Part shown: piece by piece, positions 53,022 through 62,079 of the stretch
Layout: each line of letters opens with the position of its first letter
How positions within the stretch are numbered: the first letter of the stretch is position 1
Assembly: GCF_018343535.1 (NCBI RefSeq)
Contig: NZ_JAGYPF010000003.1
Location: 434,001-498,000 of the forward strand
Direction: 5' to 3'
Origin: Neobacillus rhizophilus
GTDB taxonomy: Bacteria > Bacillota > Bacilli > Bacillales > Cytobacillaceae
DNA length: 64,000 nucleotides
Made by a program: the position numbers and the translations under genes
Notes under the pieces: generated by a model
Database searches by the model: none
Seen by the model: the letters and a program-made list of their open reading frames with translations, nothing else
What the model was told of the DNA's origin: nothing

Positions 53022-53807
53022 TTAATGCGACCCGCCAAACAGTTTTCCGACTCCATAGATTTTTTCAAATATCACTATAAATATCACAGATATGAAGATA
53101 ACAATACTTGATACGGAGGCGACCATTGGATCATAGGAATCCTGCATATGGAAGAATAGTTCAAGCGGCAGGGTTCTCATATCGGTTGATACCATGAATA
53201 GCGAGACGGTGACGTTGTCAAACGAAATCAGGAAGGCAAACATCGCACCGGACAAAATCGCAGGCCGGATAATCGGCAGCGTGATTTTCCAAAATACCAC
53301 GAACGGATTAGCGCCAAGCACCGCCCCCGCCCGCTCCAGCGTATAATCAAAGCCGCTCAACCCTGTTAACACAAACCGTATTGCATAGGGCACACAAATG
53401 ACAATATGGGCAATCAGAAAGCCAGTCGGCTTGCCCGCCAGCAGCATCGGCGTGAAATAAATCAACAACGCTGCTCCCAGGACCAAGTGCGGGATCGTCA
53501 ACGGCGATGTCAACAGAGATACGATAAAGGTTTTACCCGGCACATCATATTTGGCCAATGCCAGGCCTGCAATGGTACCAAGCAGCACAGAAAAGAACGC
53601 CGCTAGGAAAGCAAACTTGACACTATTGAAAAAGGCATCCATGTATTCAGGTCGGTCCAATATTTTTTCATACCACTGCAGGGAAAAGCCTTTTGGCGGA
53701 AACGTCGGGTAGCCTGCGGTGGTAAACGATGCTCCAATGGTCACAATGAGAGGGATCAACAGAAAAATCAAACCGATTATGGTAACAGTAATCCTTACGC
53801 CCTTCAT
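53022..53807 (-). CDS. Spermidine/putrescine-type ABC transporter permease (PotC-like)
   Basis: A 261-residue inner-membrane permease with six helices. The ATPase-contact motif is ERAGAVLGANPFVVFWKITLP (about 172-192), in the usual EAA loop position. Signature features of PotC-type subunits are the start with one long helix, FPPKGFSLQWYEKIL before helix 2, and VTVSLFM near the end. Start ATG after GGAGGTG overlaps the stop of the upstream permease gene. Substrate is not certain; the family also moves aminoethylphosphonate, thiamine and iron. Confidence 0.88.
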   Translation of the reverse strand: MKGVRITVTIIGLIFLLIPLIVTIGASFTTAGYPTFPPKGFSLQWYEKILDRPEYMDAFFNSVKFAFLAAFFSVLLGTIAGLALAKYDVPGKTFIVSLLTSPLTIPHLVLGAALLIYFTPMLLAGKPTGFLIAHIVICVPYAIRFVLTGLSGFDYTLERAGAVLGANPFVVFWKITLPIIRPAILSGAMFAFLISFDNVTVSLFMVSTDMRTLPLELFFHMQDSYDPMVASVSSIVIFISVIFIVIFEKIYGVGKLFGGSH

Positions 53808-54739
53808 TATCGGAACACCTCCTTGAACTTCCTTTCAAAAATCCTTGAAAAAATCGTCACAGAAATTAACGTAACCCCGAGTAAGATATAAGAGATCGCC
53901 GAACCAAACGTCCACCGGAATAACGTATTGATTTGCTCATAAATCACGATCGGAAGAACCGGCACATTAGCGCCACCCATCAGCGCAGGCGTTACGTATG
54001 AGCTCATCGACATACTAAAAACAAGAACTATTCCGGCCACAACACCCGGCAGACTTAGCGGCAGCGTCACCGTGAAAAAGGTTCTTAACGGACTTGCGCC
54101 AATAATACTGCTTGCTTTTTCTAAAGATGGGTCGATATTATACAGGCTTGTGGCAATCGACAGAACCATGAACGGCAGGAACGAATTGGCTAAGCCGATA
54201 ACGACCCCTGGTACAGAAAACAGAAGTTTTAACGGGGAATCTGTAATTCCAATCCCCATTAAAAATTGGTCAATGACTCCATTCGGCACAAGGAGCAAGT
54301 ACCAGCCAAAGTTGCGGACCACCACGCTAATCAATAAAGGTGACGCCACAAGCAGTGTGAGGTAGCCTCTCACCCGGGCTGAGCTTTTCGCCATTGTCAA
54401 AGCAATGGGGTAGCCTAGGATAAGAGCGATGATAACCGCATAGACGCTCACCTTAATCGTCATCCAAAGCGATCTTAAAAAATAGGGGTCTGTAAAAAAC
54501 GTCAGATAGTTGCCAATGCTGTAACTGGCATTGGAGACATCGAGCCCTTCCACCTCGATAAAGCTTAAATAAAACACGTAAATCATCGGAACGACAAAGA
54601 ATGCAAGGATAAATAAGAGCAGTGGTGCAAGAAGCAGCATCGCTGCCATGTATTTTCGAAAAACGTTAACTTTTCTTTTTGGCGCCAGTTTAAAACCTGT
54701 GCTCATCTTTTGGTCAGGCGAATATCCGAGGTTTTCCAT
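53807..54739 (-). CDS. Spermidine/putrescine-type ABC transporter permease (PotB-like)
   Basis: A 310-residue permease with six helices after a polar N-terminus of about 28 residues. The EAA-type loop is LEKASSIIGASPLRTFFTVTLP (about 207-228, quoted in part). ATG at 54739 after GGAGGTG overlaps the end of the ATPase gene by 37 bp; ATG at 54706 would just meet its stop codon but has no ribosome site, so I keep the longer form. Pairs with the PotC-like subunit. Confidence 0.88.
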   Translation of the reverse strand: MENLGYSPDQKMSTGFKLAPKRKVNVFRKYMAAMLLLAPLLLFILAFFVVPMIYVFYLSFIEVEGLDVSNASYSIGNYLTFFTDPYFLRSLWMTIKVSVYAVIIALILGYPIALTMAKSSARVRGYLTLLVASPLLISVVVRNFGWYLLLVPNGVIDQFLMGIGITDSPLKLLFSVPGVVIGLANSFLPFMVLSIATSLYNIDPSLEKASSIIGASPLRTFFTVTLPLSLPGVVAGIVLVFSMSMSSYVTPALMGGANVPVLPIVIYEQINTLFRWTFGSAISYILLGVTLISVTIFSRIFERKFKEVFR

Positions 54740-55812
54740 TCCACCAACACCTCCGTCCCTACCGACCAGGAATTCTCAATCGTTGGTCCGATAATTTGCA
54801 CATGGTGCTGCCCCTTAACGGATACCTCAATTTCCCATTGCGAACCGAGATAATTCATTTGCTTGATGACGGCCTTTTGCTGGACGAGTTCTGAATCGAC
54901 CGCCCCAAGCCCCTGGTCAACTGACTTTATCGAAATTAATTCCGGCCTAATATACAGATTGACGACATCGTGAGCATGGAATGTTCGGTCCTTGCCGATG
55001 ACATTATCTTTTTTCGTTTTGATGACCCAGCCTTCCTCAATTTCGATATCGGTATGGTCAGCGTCAGCCTCTACCACCAATCCTTCAAAACGATTCGACT
55101 TCCCGATAAACTGGAAGACAAATTCGGACTGTGGATTTTGATAGATTTCGGTCGGTGTGCCAATTTGCTCAATCTTTCCCTGGTTCATGACAACGATCCG
55201 GTCTGACATCGATAGGGCCTCATCCTGGTCATGCGTTACAAAAATCGTGGTGACGCCGACCTCTTTTTGCAAACGCTTAATTTCCGCCCGAAGCTCGTGG
55301 CGCAGTTTGGCATCTAGGTTACTGAGCGGCTCATCCAACAGCAATAACTCTGGTTCCACAACCAACGCACGGGCAATCGCCACCCGTTGCCGCTGCCCGC
55401 CTGATAACTCCCGTGGATACCGCTTTTCTAAGCCTGTCAATTTTACCAATTCTAGTGCTCTTTTAATTCTGCTTTCCATTTCATCCTTTTTTAACTTACG
55501 CAGCTTAAGACCAAACACAAGATTTTCGTGCACGGTCATGTGCGGAAACAAAGAATACGTTTGAAACACCATCCCAAGGTCCCGTTTATAGGGAGGGACG
55601 CCATTCATCTTTTTTCCTTTTATATATAGTTCTCCCTCGTCCGGATCAAGGAACCCTGCAATGGCATTTAAAGTCGTAGTTTTGCCGCAGCCGGAGGGGC
55701 CAAGCAAGGTAAGAAGCTCACCTTGCTTGATATCCAAGTCAATATTTTGCAAAACGACATTTGTTCCAAATCTTTTACTGACACCGCGAATCGTCACATC
55801 ACTTGTAGTCAT
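54703..55812 (-). CDS. Spermidine/putrescine-type ABC transporter ATPase (PotA-like)
   Basis: A 369-residue ABC ATPase of the Pot/Fut group. Walker A GPSGCGKTT (38-46), signature LSGGQRQRVAIARAL (about 136-150), Walker B LLLLDEPLSNLD and H-loop VTHDQDEA are intact. The C-terminal TOBE domain (about 290-365, LYIRPELISIKSV) is the part that usually regulates transport. Start ATG after AGGAGG. It lies 31 bp after the binding-protein gene. Confidence 0.92.
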   Translation of the reverse strand: MTTSDVTIRGVSKRFGTNVVLQNIDLDIKQGELLTLLGPSGCGKTTTLNAIAGFLDPDEGELYIKGKKMNGVPPYKRDLGMVFQTYSLFPHMTVHENLVFGLKLRKLKKDEMESRIKRALELVKLTGLEKRYPRELSGGQRQRVAIARALVVEPELLLLDEPLSNLDAKLRHELRAEIKRLQKEVGVTTIFVTHDQDEALSMSDRIVVMNQGKIEQIGTPTEIYQNPQSEFVFQFIGKSNRFEGLVVEADADHTDIEIEEGWVIKTKKDNVIGKDRTFHAHDVVNLYIRPELISIKSVDQGLGAVDSELVQQKAVIKQMNYLGSQWEIEVSVKGQHHVQIIGPTIENSWSVGTEVLVEWKTSDIRLTKR

Positions 55813-55843
55813 TACTAAACCCTCCTATGTTCGTTGATGCTAA

Positions 55844-56950
55844 TTACTTCTTCACCTTTTTCCCAAGCTCAGGAGTCACTTCCTTCGTCCACTTTTCGGT
55901 CCATTCCGGTTGAATTTTGGCGATGCCGGCGAAATCGGGTTTATAGACAGGATCGCTATCTTTAAAACCGATAATAGAATCGTAGTTTTCAGGGAGTTTT
56001 ACATTTTTCACTACCGGATAGAAGGCAATTTCAGCGATTTTCTTCTGAGAATCCTCTGTTACCATGAAATTAATGAAATCTTCAGCAGCCTTTTTATTCT
56101 TAGAATTCTTTACGACTGTCGCGACGATCGCTTGCAATGGAGCCCCTTCTTTTGGGATCACCATTTTGACCGGAACACCCGCATCATGTAAGCCTGCGAT
56201 TGTATAGCTGGCTTGTACCGTCACGGCCGCACCCTGCTGCATAGCCGGTTGAATCTGTGTTGAGTTTTTATAGAACGTATCGGAATAGGCAGCTAATTCC
56301 TTCCCTTTATCCATTCCAGGCTGCATATTGTCAATGCCGCCGCCATTTGCTTTTGCCATGCTCAAAAACATGGTAAATCCTGAATTGCTGGATACATCAG
56401 GGAAAGCTGTCATCCCTTTATAATCAGAGCTGATTAGGTCATTCCAGGAACTGATTGCTTTCCAGCCTTTCTCTTTAAAAATATCCGTGTTATAGCCGAC
56501 CGCAACGGAGTAGCCTAAGACAGGAACACTATGTTCATCAATTAAATAACGTTCATCAATACTATCTAAGCCTTTAATGCTTTCCTTCGCAATGGCCTCA
56601 GTCAAGCCTTCTTCTTCAGCACGAACCGCTACAGGGGAATCATACATGGCGATATTGATTTGCGGGTTATCCTTTTGCAGCTGGACTTTTGTTAAAATTT
56701 CATTGGAAGAACCGGCTACAAAATTAATCGTAATGCCATACTTTTCTTTAAACTTTGGCGCCAAATTATCTCGGATTAACTTTTCAATTTTTCCACCATT
56801 GGCTGCAATCGTAATTTCTTTCGTCTCTGTTTGCGGTTCTGATTTCGTACCGCTTTCCTTGCTTGTTTCTTTAGAAGAAGGGTTTGGAACACCACAGGCT
56901 GCCAGCATCATGACCATTAAAAGAATAACTACACTAAACATTCTTTTCAT
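55844..56950 (-). CDS. Extracellular solute-binding lipoprotein of the Pot-type transporter
   Basis: A 368-residue binding lipoprotein. Signal peptide with lipobox LAAC (Cys19), a Ser/Lys/Glu linker, then a type 2 binding fold (ITIAANGGKIEKLIRDNLAP, GSSNEILTKVQL, VLGYSVAVGYNTDIFKEKGW). The aromatic and acidic polyamine-binding residues of PotD are not clearly conserved, so the ligand may be another cation or a small aromatic. It lies 104 bp after the M29/NicX-like gene. A partly matching cre-like sequence (57009-57022) is upstream. Confidence 0.88.
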   Translation of the reverse strand: MKRMFSVVILLMVMMLAACGVPNPSSKETSKESGTKSEPQTETKEITIAANGGKIEKLIRDNLAPKFKEKYGITINFVAGSSNEILTKVQLQKDNPQINIAMYDSPVAVRAEEEGLTEAIAKESIKGLDSIDERYLIDEHSVPVLGYSVAVGYNTDIFKEKGWKAISSWNDLISSDYKGMTAFPDVSSNSGFTMFLSMAKANGGGIDNMQPGMDKGKELAAYSDTFYKNSTQIQPAMQQGAAVTVQASYTIAGLHDAGVPVKMVIPKEGAPLQAIVATVVKNSKNKKAAEDFINFMVTEDSQKKIAEIAFYPVVKNVKLPENYDSIIGFKDSDPVYKPDFAGIAKIQPEWTEKWTKEVTPELGKKVKK

Positions 56951-57008
56951 CGTAAATTTCCCCCTATATCAGTTCTAATTTGAAAAATTCATCCCGTTTC
57001 CAATAGGC

Positions 57009-57022
57009 AGCGAACGCTTACA
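57009..57022 (-). promoter_or_regulatory. Weak cre-like site between metalloenzyme and binding-protein genes
   Basis: On the minus strand TGTAAGCGTTCGCT fits the cre consensus at 12 of 14 positions, about 60 bp upstream of the binding-protein start. Confidence 0.4.
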
Positions 57023-57054
57023 AAAGTCAGTCCCTTCAAAAGATTCCGACTTTT

Positions 57055-58023
57055 TTAAACAAGAACTTCCCCATTCTTTAAAATTACTTTCCCGTCTGCT
57101 ACTACTGTCGGTTTGGTCATAATGAGGTCGTAATGGCAAGCCGCTTTTACATTTCCCCCTAACGTAATATTGGTGCCAATCCCGATATGCACGGAACCGA
57201 ATACCCCTTCATCTTCAAGCATTGAGCCAATGAATTTACAGTTAGGGTTGAGGCCCACGCCGATTTCCGCGATGTTATAAACATTCGGATCATTTTTTGA
57301 AGCAAGATTTTCAGCCAGCATGTCGGCCTGTTTACCTCCTGAAATGGAAACAATCATTCCATCTTCTACTTTTACTGTCACCGGTTCATCAAGCAATCCA
57401 ATCCCTATGTAAGGAATACTGGCATCTGCCACAATGACGCCGTGAGCGGATCCTTCGATTGGTGACACATTCGCTTCAACCGTTGGCACTGGAGCAAATT
57501 CACCCGGCTTGACCATACATGGCATGGCGTTTGAGCGTCTTCCTGTCGCGGAAAGGGTAAGGTCTGTACCATGCGGAGTGGTAAGCCTGATTTCGTTGGC
57601 TCCTTCAAGGGCGTTGGCTACTGCTCGGCAAATCGGTTCAACTGCTTTAAAATCAGCATGAACCCCGCCTTCAATCAACATTTCATCATGAAACTGGGTC
57701 AGCATGATTCCTCTTGAGCCTGCATCTACAGCATTGCGGACTGCACTAGTATGGGTAATAGAGGTATAGACTGCACTGATAAACACATCACTAGCTTCCA
57801 TGGCGGCGGCGATTGGTGCCGGCGGCTCCTGCCCATCTGAGGTCCGCGGCGGCATCATGGCCATTGTCGGCTCTGCCCCTGCAGCGACAACGGCTGCGGA
57901 AATGCTCTTGGCAATATTCATCATTTTTGGTTCTGTCACGATCAATACTTGTTCATTTGGTTGGACACCCGCGCACACTTCTACAATCGTTCGGGCCCCT
58001 TTGCTCATCAAAATCGTTTTCAT
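57055..58023 (-). CDS. M29 aminopeptidase / NicX-like metalloenzyme
   Basis: A 322-residue protein of the thermophilic-metalloprotease M29 superfamily. This group includes leucyl aminopeptidases and 2,5-dihydroxypyridine 5,6-dioxygenase (NicX). Visible elements are VQPNEQVLIVTEP near the start, the middle ANEIRLTTPHGTDLTLSATG, and the metal-binding end EDEGVFGSVHIGIGTN followed by CHYDLIM. Length (322) is closer to NicX (about 350) than to M29 peptidases (about 410). ATG follows AAAGGGGAG. Two GntR-type operators lie 56-97 bp upstream. Its place with a small-molecule ABC transporter favours a catabolic role over protein breakdown. Confidence 0.75.
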   Translation of the reverse strand: MKTILMSKGARTIVEVCAGVQPNEQVLIVTEPKMMNIAKSISAAVVAAGAEPTMAMMPPRTSDGQEPPAPIAAAMEASDVFISAVYTSITHTSAVRNAVDAGSRGIMLTQFHDEMLIEGGVHADFKAVEPICRAVANALEGANEIRLTTPHGTDLTLSATGRRSNAMPCMVKPGEFAPVPTVEANVSPIEGSAHGVIVADASIPYIGIGLLDEPVTVKVEDGMIVSISGGKQADMLAENLASKNDPNVYNIAEIGVGLNPNCKFIGSMLEDEGVFGSVHIGIGTNITLGGNVKAACHYDLIMTKPTVVADGKVILKNGEVLV

Positions 58024-58078
58024 CTGATTCTTCTCCCCTTTTTTCTGGTTGGATTGATAAAATTTTCCGCTTTTCTAT

Positions 58079-58090
58079 ATTCTATAGAAT
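58079..58090. promoter_or_regulatory. GntR operator 1 (metalloenzyme promoter)
   Basis: ATTCTATAGAAT, a perfect 12-bp palindrome, 56 bp upstream of the M29/NicX-like start. Confidence 0.85.
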
Positions 58091-58108
58091 TTGTACTTAA
58101 AAAAATAT

Positions 58109-58120
58109 ATTCTATAGAAT
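58109..58120. promoter_or_regulatory. GntR operator 2 (metalloenzyme promoter)
   Basis: ATTCTATAGAAT again, exactly 30 bp from operator 1, so both sites face nearly the same side of the helix. Confidence 0.85.
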
Positions 58121-58167
58121 CTATATTTAATAAAAAGTGAGAGGTTGGTACTTCTCACGATTTCCCC

Positions 58168-58866
58168 TTATTCTGGAGACTTGGTCCCCTTCTTTTTTGA
58201 CAAGTTTTCTTGATTGATATATTCGAGTCCATTCTGAATATGAACTCTCATCGCTTGTTCCGCTTTGTCCGCATTTTTCTCTTTCAGAGCATGGAAGATT
58301 TCTAAATGCTCGGCATTGATCTTTTCTCTTCGGCTTGAATTATAGGCAGAAATATTGCGGTCATGATAAATCACGTCACTGACCAAACCCAAGAGCATCT
58401 TTAATTTCGCATTTCGTGCGTAGTCAATGATGACCGAGTGGATTTCGGAATTTAACCGGACTATTTCGGTTTCATTTTCAGCCTCGAAAGATTGTTCGAG
58501 CAATACCCGCACCCTTTCAATCCCCTCTTCATCGATATTCTCGACCGCAAGCCTAATCGCCAGTGTCTCCAATGCTTCCCGGCATTGATACGATTCCTTC
58601 ACTTCCTCATCGGAAAAGCTTTGGATGACGACCCCCTTCCAAGGGACGATTTTCACCAACCCTTCTGCGGCCAAGCGGCGAAATGCTTCACGAACTGGCG
58701 TTGGACTTACCTTCATTTGTTTCGCCACTTCTGTCTCGGTTAATCTGCTGCCTGCCTGCAAATCCCCTTTTATGATAGCGGACTTCAAATTCTCATAGAT
58801 CCTAACATTTAAAGGCTGCCTTTCAACTGATTCTACTTTCGAAAGATCCAAGTAACCCTGGCTCAA
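58168..58866 (-). CDS. GntR-family regulator (FCD/FadR type)
   Basis: A 232-residue regulator. The winged helix is at about 20-85: RIYENLKSAIIKGDLQAGSR, then LTETEVAKQMKVSPTPVREAFRRL (quoted in part). The all-helical FCD ligand domain is about 95-220, with the metal-ligand pattern including NSEIHSVIIDYA and EHLEIFHALKEKN. The frame is open to a TTG at 58944, but that TTG is the TTGACA of a promoter. TTG at 58866 after GAGGTG is the sensible start. Three ATTCTATAGAAT operators mark its own promoter and that of the adjacent metalloenzyme gene. It probably represses both until a ligand binds. Confidence 0.88.
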   Translation of the reverse strand: MSQGYLDLSKVESVERQPLNVRIYENLKSAIIKGDLQAGSRLTETEVAKQMKVSPTPVREAFRRLAAEGLVKIVPWKGVVIQSFSDEEVKESYQCREALETLAIRLAVENIDEEGIERVRVLLEQSFEAENETEIVRLNSEIHSVIIDYARNAKLKMLLGLVSDVIYHDRNISAYNSSRREKINAEHLEIFHALKEKNADKAEQAMRVHIQNGLEYINQENLSKKKGTKSPE

Positions 58867-58915
58867 CTGCTTCACCTCTCTGTATGTATCCGTTTTCAGA
58901 TAATTCTTAAATACA

Positions 58916-58966
58916 TTATTATTTTTGGGCCTATATTTTGTCAATACAATATTCTATAGAATATTG
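58916..58966 (-). promoter_or_regulatory. GntR gene promoter with auto-operator
   Basis: TTGACA (58939-58944) and TAATAA (58916-58921) with a 17-bp spacer. A perfect 20-bp palindrome CAATATTCTATAGAATATTG (58947-58966) sits immediately upstream of the -35 and contains the same ATTCTATAGAAT core as operators 1 and 2. Confidence 0.85.
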
Positions 58967-59158
58967 AATATTTTTTATTTTTATTATTTTATAAAAATAA
59001 CACATTTACTCACTATATTATTTTACAATAAAAACCGTCTCTGAAAAAATATTTTGAAGCCCTTTGTAAATTTGAAATGTATCCTCTTTTATCCTTCAAA
59101 GAGCAGCTGGGATAGTCCAGCCGCCAGCCAAAACGAAAAGTTTTTTCGTTTCATTTTT

Positions 59159-59716
59159 TTAACCTAATGGATTTTCTCCGAAACGCTCCCATAATAGCGG
59201 GAACATCTCCATTAAATCATCCTCATCTTCCCAATCAAATTCAATGTCACTATTACGGTCCAGACCTCTTTCAACCAGCAAGTCTAACATTTCGTCATAC
59301 AACTCCCCGTCCCAGTCCTCCAGATCCCCTTCCTTTTTCAAGGTGTAGGCATCAAATCCAACATTCAGAATATCCTCATTTTCCGGAACGCCTTCTTCTC
59401 CCAAATTTTCATCGGAGATATAGTCTGCCAAGAACTCAGGATTTTCCAGTGTTTGTTCAAAAACAAATCTGCCCTGCGAAATAAGCCAGCCTCGAAAATA
59501 ATCGAAAGCATCATCTGAACATCCTCCCATAATGAGGTAGGCCGCTCCCCAAAGTCGTGATTGATAGCTTTCATTCATGTAGCTTCGGAAAATAAACTCA
59601 TAATCCAGTATTTCGTCCTCTTCTTTATTGCTTAATGCCTCTGACATCCATTGTACCTGGTCTTCTTCATACGTCTTTGATTGCTCTAGTAAATTCCAAA
59701 ATTGTATTTTATCCAT
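59159..59716 (-). CDS. DUF4240 domain-containing protein
   Basis: A 185-residue acidic soluble protein of the DUF4240 type: start MDKIQFWNLLEQSK, then YEFIFRSYMNESYQSRLWGA, MGGCSDDAFDYFRGWLISQG and a very acidic C-terminal half. Family function is unknown; members are often near polymorphic-toxin or immunity genes, but nothing of that kind is adjacent here. ATG at 59716 follows GGAGGG; the frame is open to 59770. Confidence 0.75.
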   Translation of the reverse strand: MDKIQFWNLLEQSKTYEEDQVQWMSEALSNKEEDEILDYEFIFRSYMNESYQSRLWGAAYLIMGGCSDDAFDYFRGWLISQGRFVFEQTLENPEFLADYISDENLGEEGVPENEDILNVGFDAYTLKKEGDLEDWDGELYDEMLDLLVERGLDRNSDIEFDWEDEDDLMEMFPLLWERFGENPLG

Positions 59717-60018
59717 TTCAATCCCTCCAAATCGAATAGCTATCAAAGGTTGTATTCTTGGCGGCAGCAATGAAATCCTGCTCGTTTTTACTCCTTCTTA
59801 AGGACACCCACGCCTGATTTTTGCTAGGTTTGTCCTTTAGACCGCTCCTTATGGACATTTCCTCCTGATTTTTTATAGAAGGTTATATTCGAAGATAGAT
59901 TCATAGTAAAAAGGATGGACAATTTTAAAACATTTTGGAAGAATAATGGTATTATGACATATAGAATTTGATTACATAAAAATAAACAGCAGATTTTTTT
60001 ATAAAAAAGGAGTACCTT

Positions 60019-60879
60019 GTGAAAAGATTTATTTTGTTCCTTTTAGCGGCGTTATTAATAGCATTTTTTGTTATAAAGTTCGGTATTAACCATGATAATT
60101 CGCCAGTGGAAGCACATGAAAATTTAAGCGGACAAGGTTGTGCAGTTCTGACCTACCACAGGATTAATAAAGATAGTTTTTTTGACAAGTTTAATGGATT
60201 TATTACTAATGACCCTCAGCTTACAACATACAATATATATAAAAGTGACTTTGATCAACAGATGAAAGATTTAAAACGTAATAACGTGGAATTTATTACA
60301 CCGCAATTTTTACAAGAATATATGACTAAAAAGAAGACTTTACCTTCAAACCGCAAATGTGTACTTATCACATTTGATGATGTAGATGAATCTGTCTATC
60401 AGAATGCATTCCCTATTTTAAAAAATTATCAAATCCCTTTTACTGTTTTCCTAATAATGGGGCAGGTGGGAAACAAAGATTATAATGGAGTAAGTTTGGC
60501 TGATTGGAAACAAATCGAGGAAATGCAAAAGTCGGGATTGGCGACAGTTGGAACCCATACCTATGACTTGCATTATTTAAAATCTAATGGCCGTCCCCCA
60601 TTCTTAGTAAATAAGAACATTAATGCTTTTCAAAAGGATGCACGATCATCCATAAAAAAATATGAGAAGCATTTTGGGTCTAAACCAGATTACTTTGCCT
60701 ATCCTTACGGGTTTGGAACACCTCGAACAGACAAAGTATTAATGGATGATGGATATAAACTTATCTTTTCATTACGATATGGACTAAATAAACCAAACGA
60801 CCCAACTTTTTTTGTGAAAAGAATACTTTTAACTTACAAGGATTGGGATGACGTTAAAAATTGGATTCAATCAAAATGA
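60019..60879 (+). CDS. Polysaccharide deacetylase (NodB-fold, IcaB-like)
   Basis: A 286-residue exported or membrane-anchored deacetylase with one N-terminal helix (about 3-22). The NodB fold shows TYHRI (45-49), the metal and base acids ITFDD (Asp120, Asp121), and the two histidines in GTHTYDLHY (His180, His185), then YFAYPYGFGT. Spacing resembles IcaB/PgaB, which deacetylate poly-N-acetylglucosamine, although other cell-wall glycans are possible. GTG start after AAAGGAG. It stands alone, followed by a partial palindrome. Confidence 0.87.
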   Translation: MKRFILFLLAALLIAFFVIKFGINHDNSPVEAHENLSGQGCAVLTYHRINKDSFFDKFNGFITNDPQLTTYNIYKSDFDQQMKDLKRNNVEFITPQFLQEYMTKKKTLPSNRKCVLITFDDVDESVYQNAFPILKNYQIPFTVFLIMGQVGNKDYNGVSLADWKQIEEMQKSGLATVGTHTYDLHYLKSNGRPPFLVNKNINAFQKDARSSIKKYEKHFGSKPDYFAYPYGFGTPRTDKVLMDDGYKLIFSLRYGLNKPNDPTFFVKRILLTYKDWDDVKNWIQSK

Positions 60880-60910
60880 TGCATGGGGACGGTTCTCTTG
60901 CATCATTTTG
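60876..60910. repeat. Partial dispersed palindrome copy
   Basis: GATGCATGGGGACGGTTCTC then TTGCATC; the second GAGAACCGTCCCC arm is missing. Confidence 0.65.
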
Positions 60911-61347
60911 CGGTGCCGGACCTGGCCCGTGTTAGCAGTAAAACAAATTACTTCACCCACGCGCTTTTTTTACAGTGTGTTGCTTAAAAGATGGCTTTAT
61001 TTCATTCCATCACCTATATATTGTTTCAACTCTTCCCCGCCCTTACTACAACCAAGGATATCACAAGAAGAAATGCAATAATTTTATTGTAATTCTAAAC
61101 TTTTTCTCTTATTTTTGGAATGATTCCCAAGCCTTCGGTTGTTTTATGCAGTAAGTGCAATTTATCTGCAGCGGCTAGACCATCTCATCTATCCTGCTTT
61201 CGTTTGCTCAATCAGAAAAAGCTGTCAAATCGACAGCTCCGACCTTAAACTCTTTCCCCCGTTCATCAAAAAAGTTGACTTTGCTTGCCCAGCAGATTTT
61301 CAATTCAATCACCAGTAAGTATTATCCTGTTAAACTGTCCTCTCGGT
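60911..61347. other. Intergenic region without a supported gene
   Basis: About 440 bp. A small hairpin AGCTGTC-AAATC-GACAGCT lies near 61218-61237. No frame with a ribosome site and plausible length is visible on either strand. Confidence 0.5.
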
Positions 61348-61659
61348 TTAAAGTACCCTACTTATTTTTGATTTTATTTGTTCTATATAATGGAGTCCTC
61401 GAAGAGAATCTACTTTTTTACCGTCTTTAAATATCACAAGTGTGGGAATTCCTTGAACTTCATATTTCGCTGCCAGGTCCGATTCTTTATCTGTGTCAAC
61501 CTTTGCGATTGAAATGTTGTCTCCCCACTCCAATGATAACTCCTCTAGAATAGGCTCCTGGATACGGCATGGCGGACACCATTTAGCACCAAACTCAACC
61601 AGTGTAATCCCTTTTTCAATTTCTTTATAAAAATTATGAAATTCTAATTCTTTAATCAA
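61348..61659 (-). CDS. Thioredoxin-family protein
   Basis: A 103-residue thioredoxin with the active site WCPPC (27-31) in place of the usual WCGPC. The cis-Pro loop VQGIPTLVIFKDG is intact. It should reduce disulfides in the cytoplasm; no signal peptide is present. The start is TTG at 61659, 8 nt after GGGAGG. It lies 15 bp after a MerR-family regulator, in one operon with it, so its expression is probably redox- or thiol-responsive. Confidence 0.9.
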   Translation of the reverse strand: MIKELEFHNFYKEIEKGITLVEFGAKWCPPCRIQEPILEELSLEWGDNISIAKVDTDKESDLAAKYEVQGIPTLVIFKDGKKVDSLRGLHYIEQIKSKISRVL

Positions 61660-61674
61660 CTGTAAAACCTCCCT

Positions 61675-62046
61675 CTAATTTCCACCATCAATACGGGTAC
61701 GTTCTTCCTTTATTGAGGTTATCCGTTCAATTAAATTAGAGCGAATCATCGTAAGCAAACGAATTTGATGATCCAGCTCCTGCAGTTTTTCTTCGTAGAT
61801 AGGGAGAATTTCATTACAGAAAGCTTCTTTGTTCTTCAGGACGCAATTCAAAAACCCAGAAATTTGCTCAATCGTGAGTCCCAAATTTAAATAAAACTTA
61901 ATGGTGTTCACTTGTTCTACTGCCAAATCATGATATTCGCGATATCCGTTTGGCAAGCGCATTGGGATTAGAATTCCTTGTTCTTCGTAATACCGTAATG
62001 AACGAACACTCACCCCAGTTAGCCTGGATAACTCACTAATTTTCAT
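61675..62046 (-). CDS. MerR-family regulator
   Basis: A 123-residue MerR protein. The winged helix-turn-helix is MKISELSRLTGVSVRSLRYY (1-20) plus EEQGILIPMRLPNGYREY. The long dimerisation helix (about 82-115) ends in charged residues. Two cysteines (in FLNCVLKNKEAFCNEI, about 67 and 77) might sense redox state or metal. ATG at 62046 after AAGGGGGG; a longer frame to 62094 is rejected because it lies in the promoter. A MerR-type promoter with a 20-bp spacer precedes it. Confidence 0.9.
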   Translation of the reverse strand: MKISELSRLTGVSVRSLRYYEEQGILIPMRLPNGYREYHDLAVEQVNTIKFYLNLGLTIEQISGFLNCVLKNKEAFCNEILPIYEEKLQELDHQIRLLTMIRSNLIERITSIKEERTRIDGGN

Positions 62047-62079
62047 TGGGGAACCCCCCTTCTTAATGATGTTATGGTT

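Noticed and set aside
58942..58944. TTG at the upstream end of the GntR frame as start codon
   Set aside because: It is part of the -35 hexamer TTGACA and has no ribosome site; TTG at 58866 follows GAGGTG.
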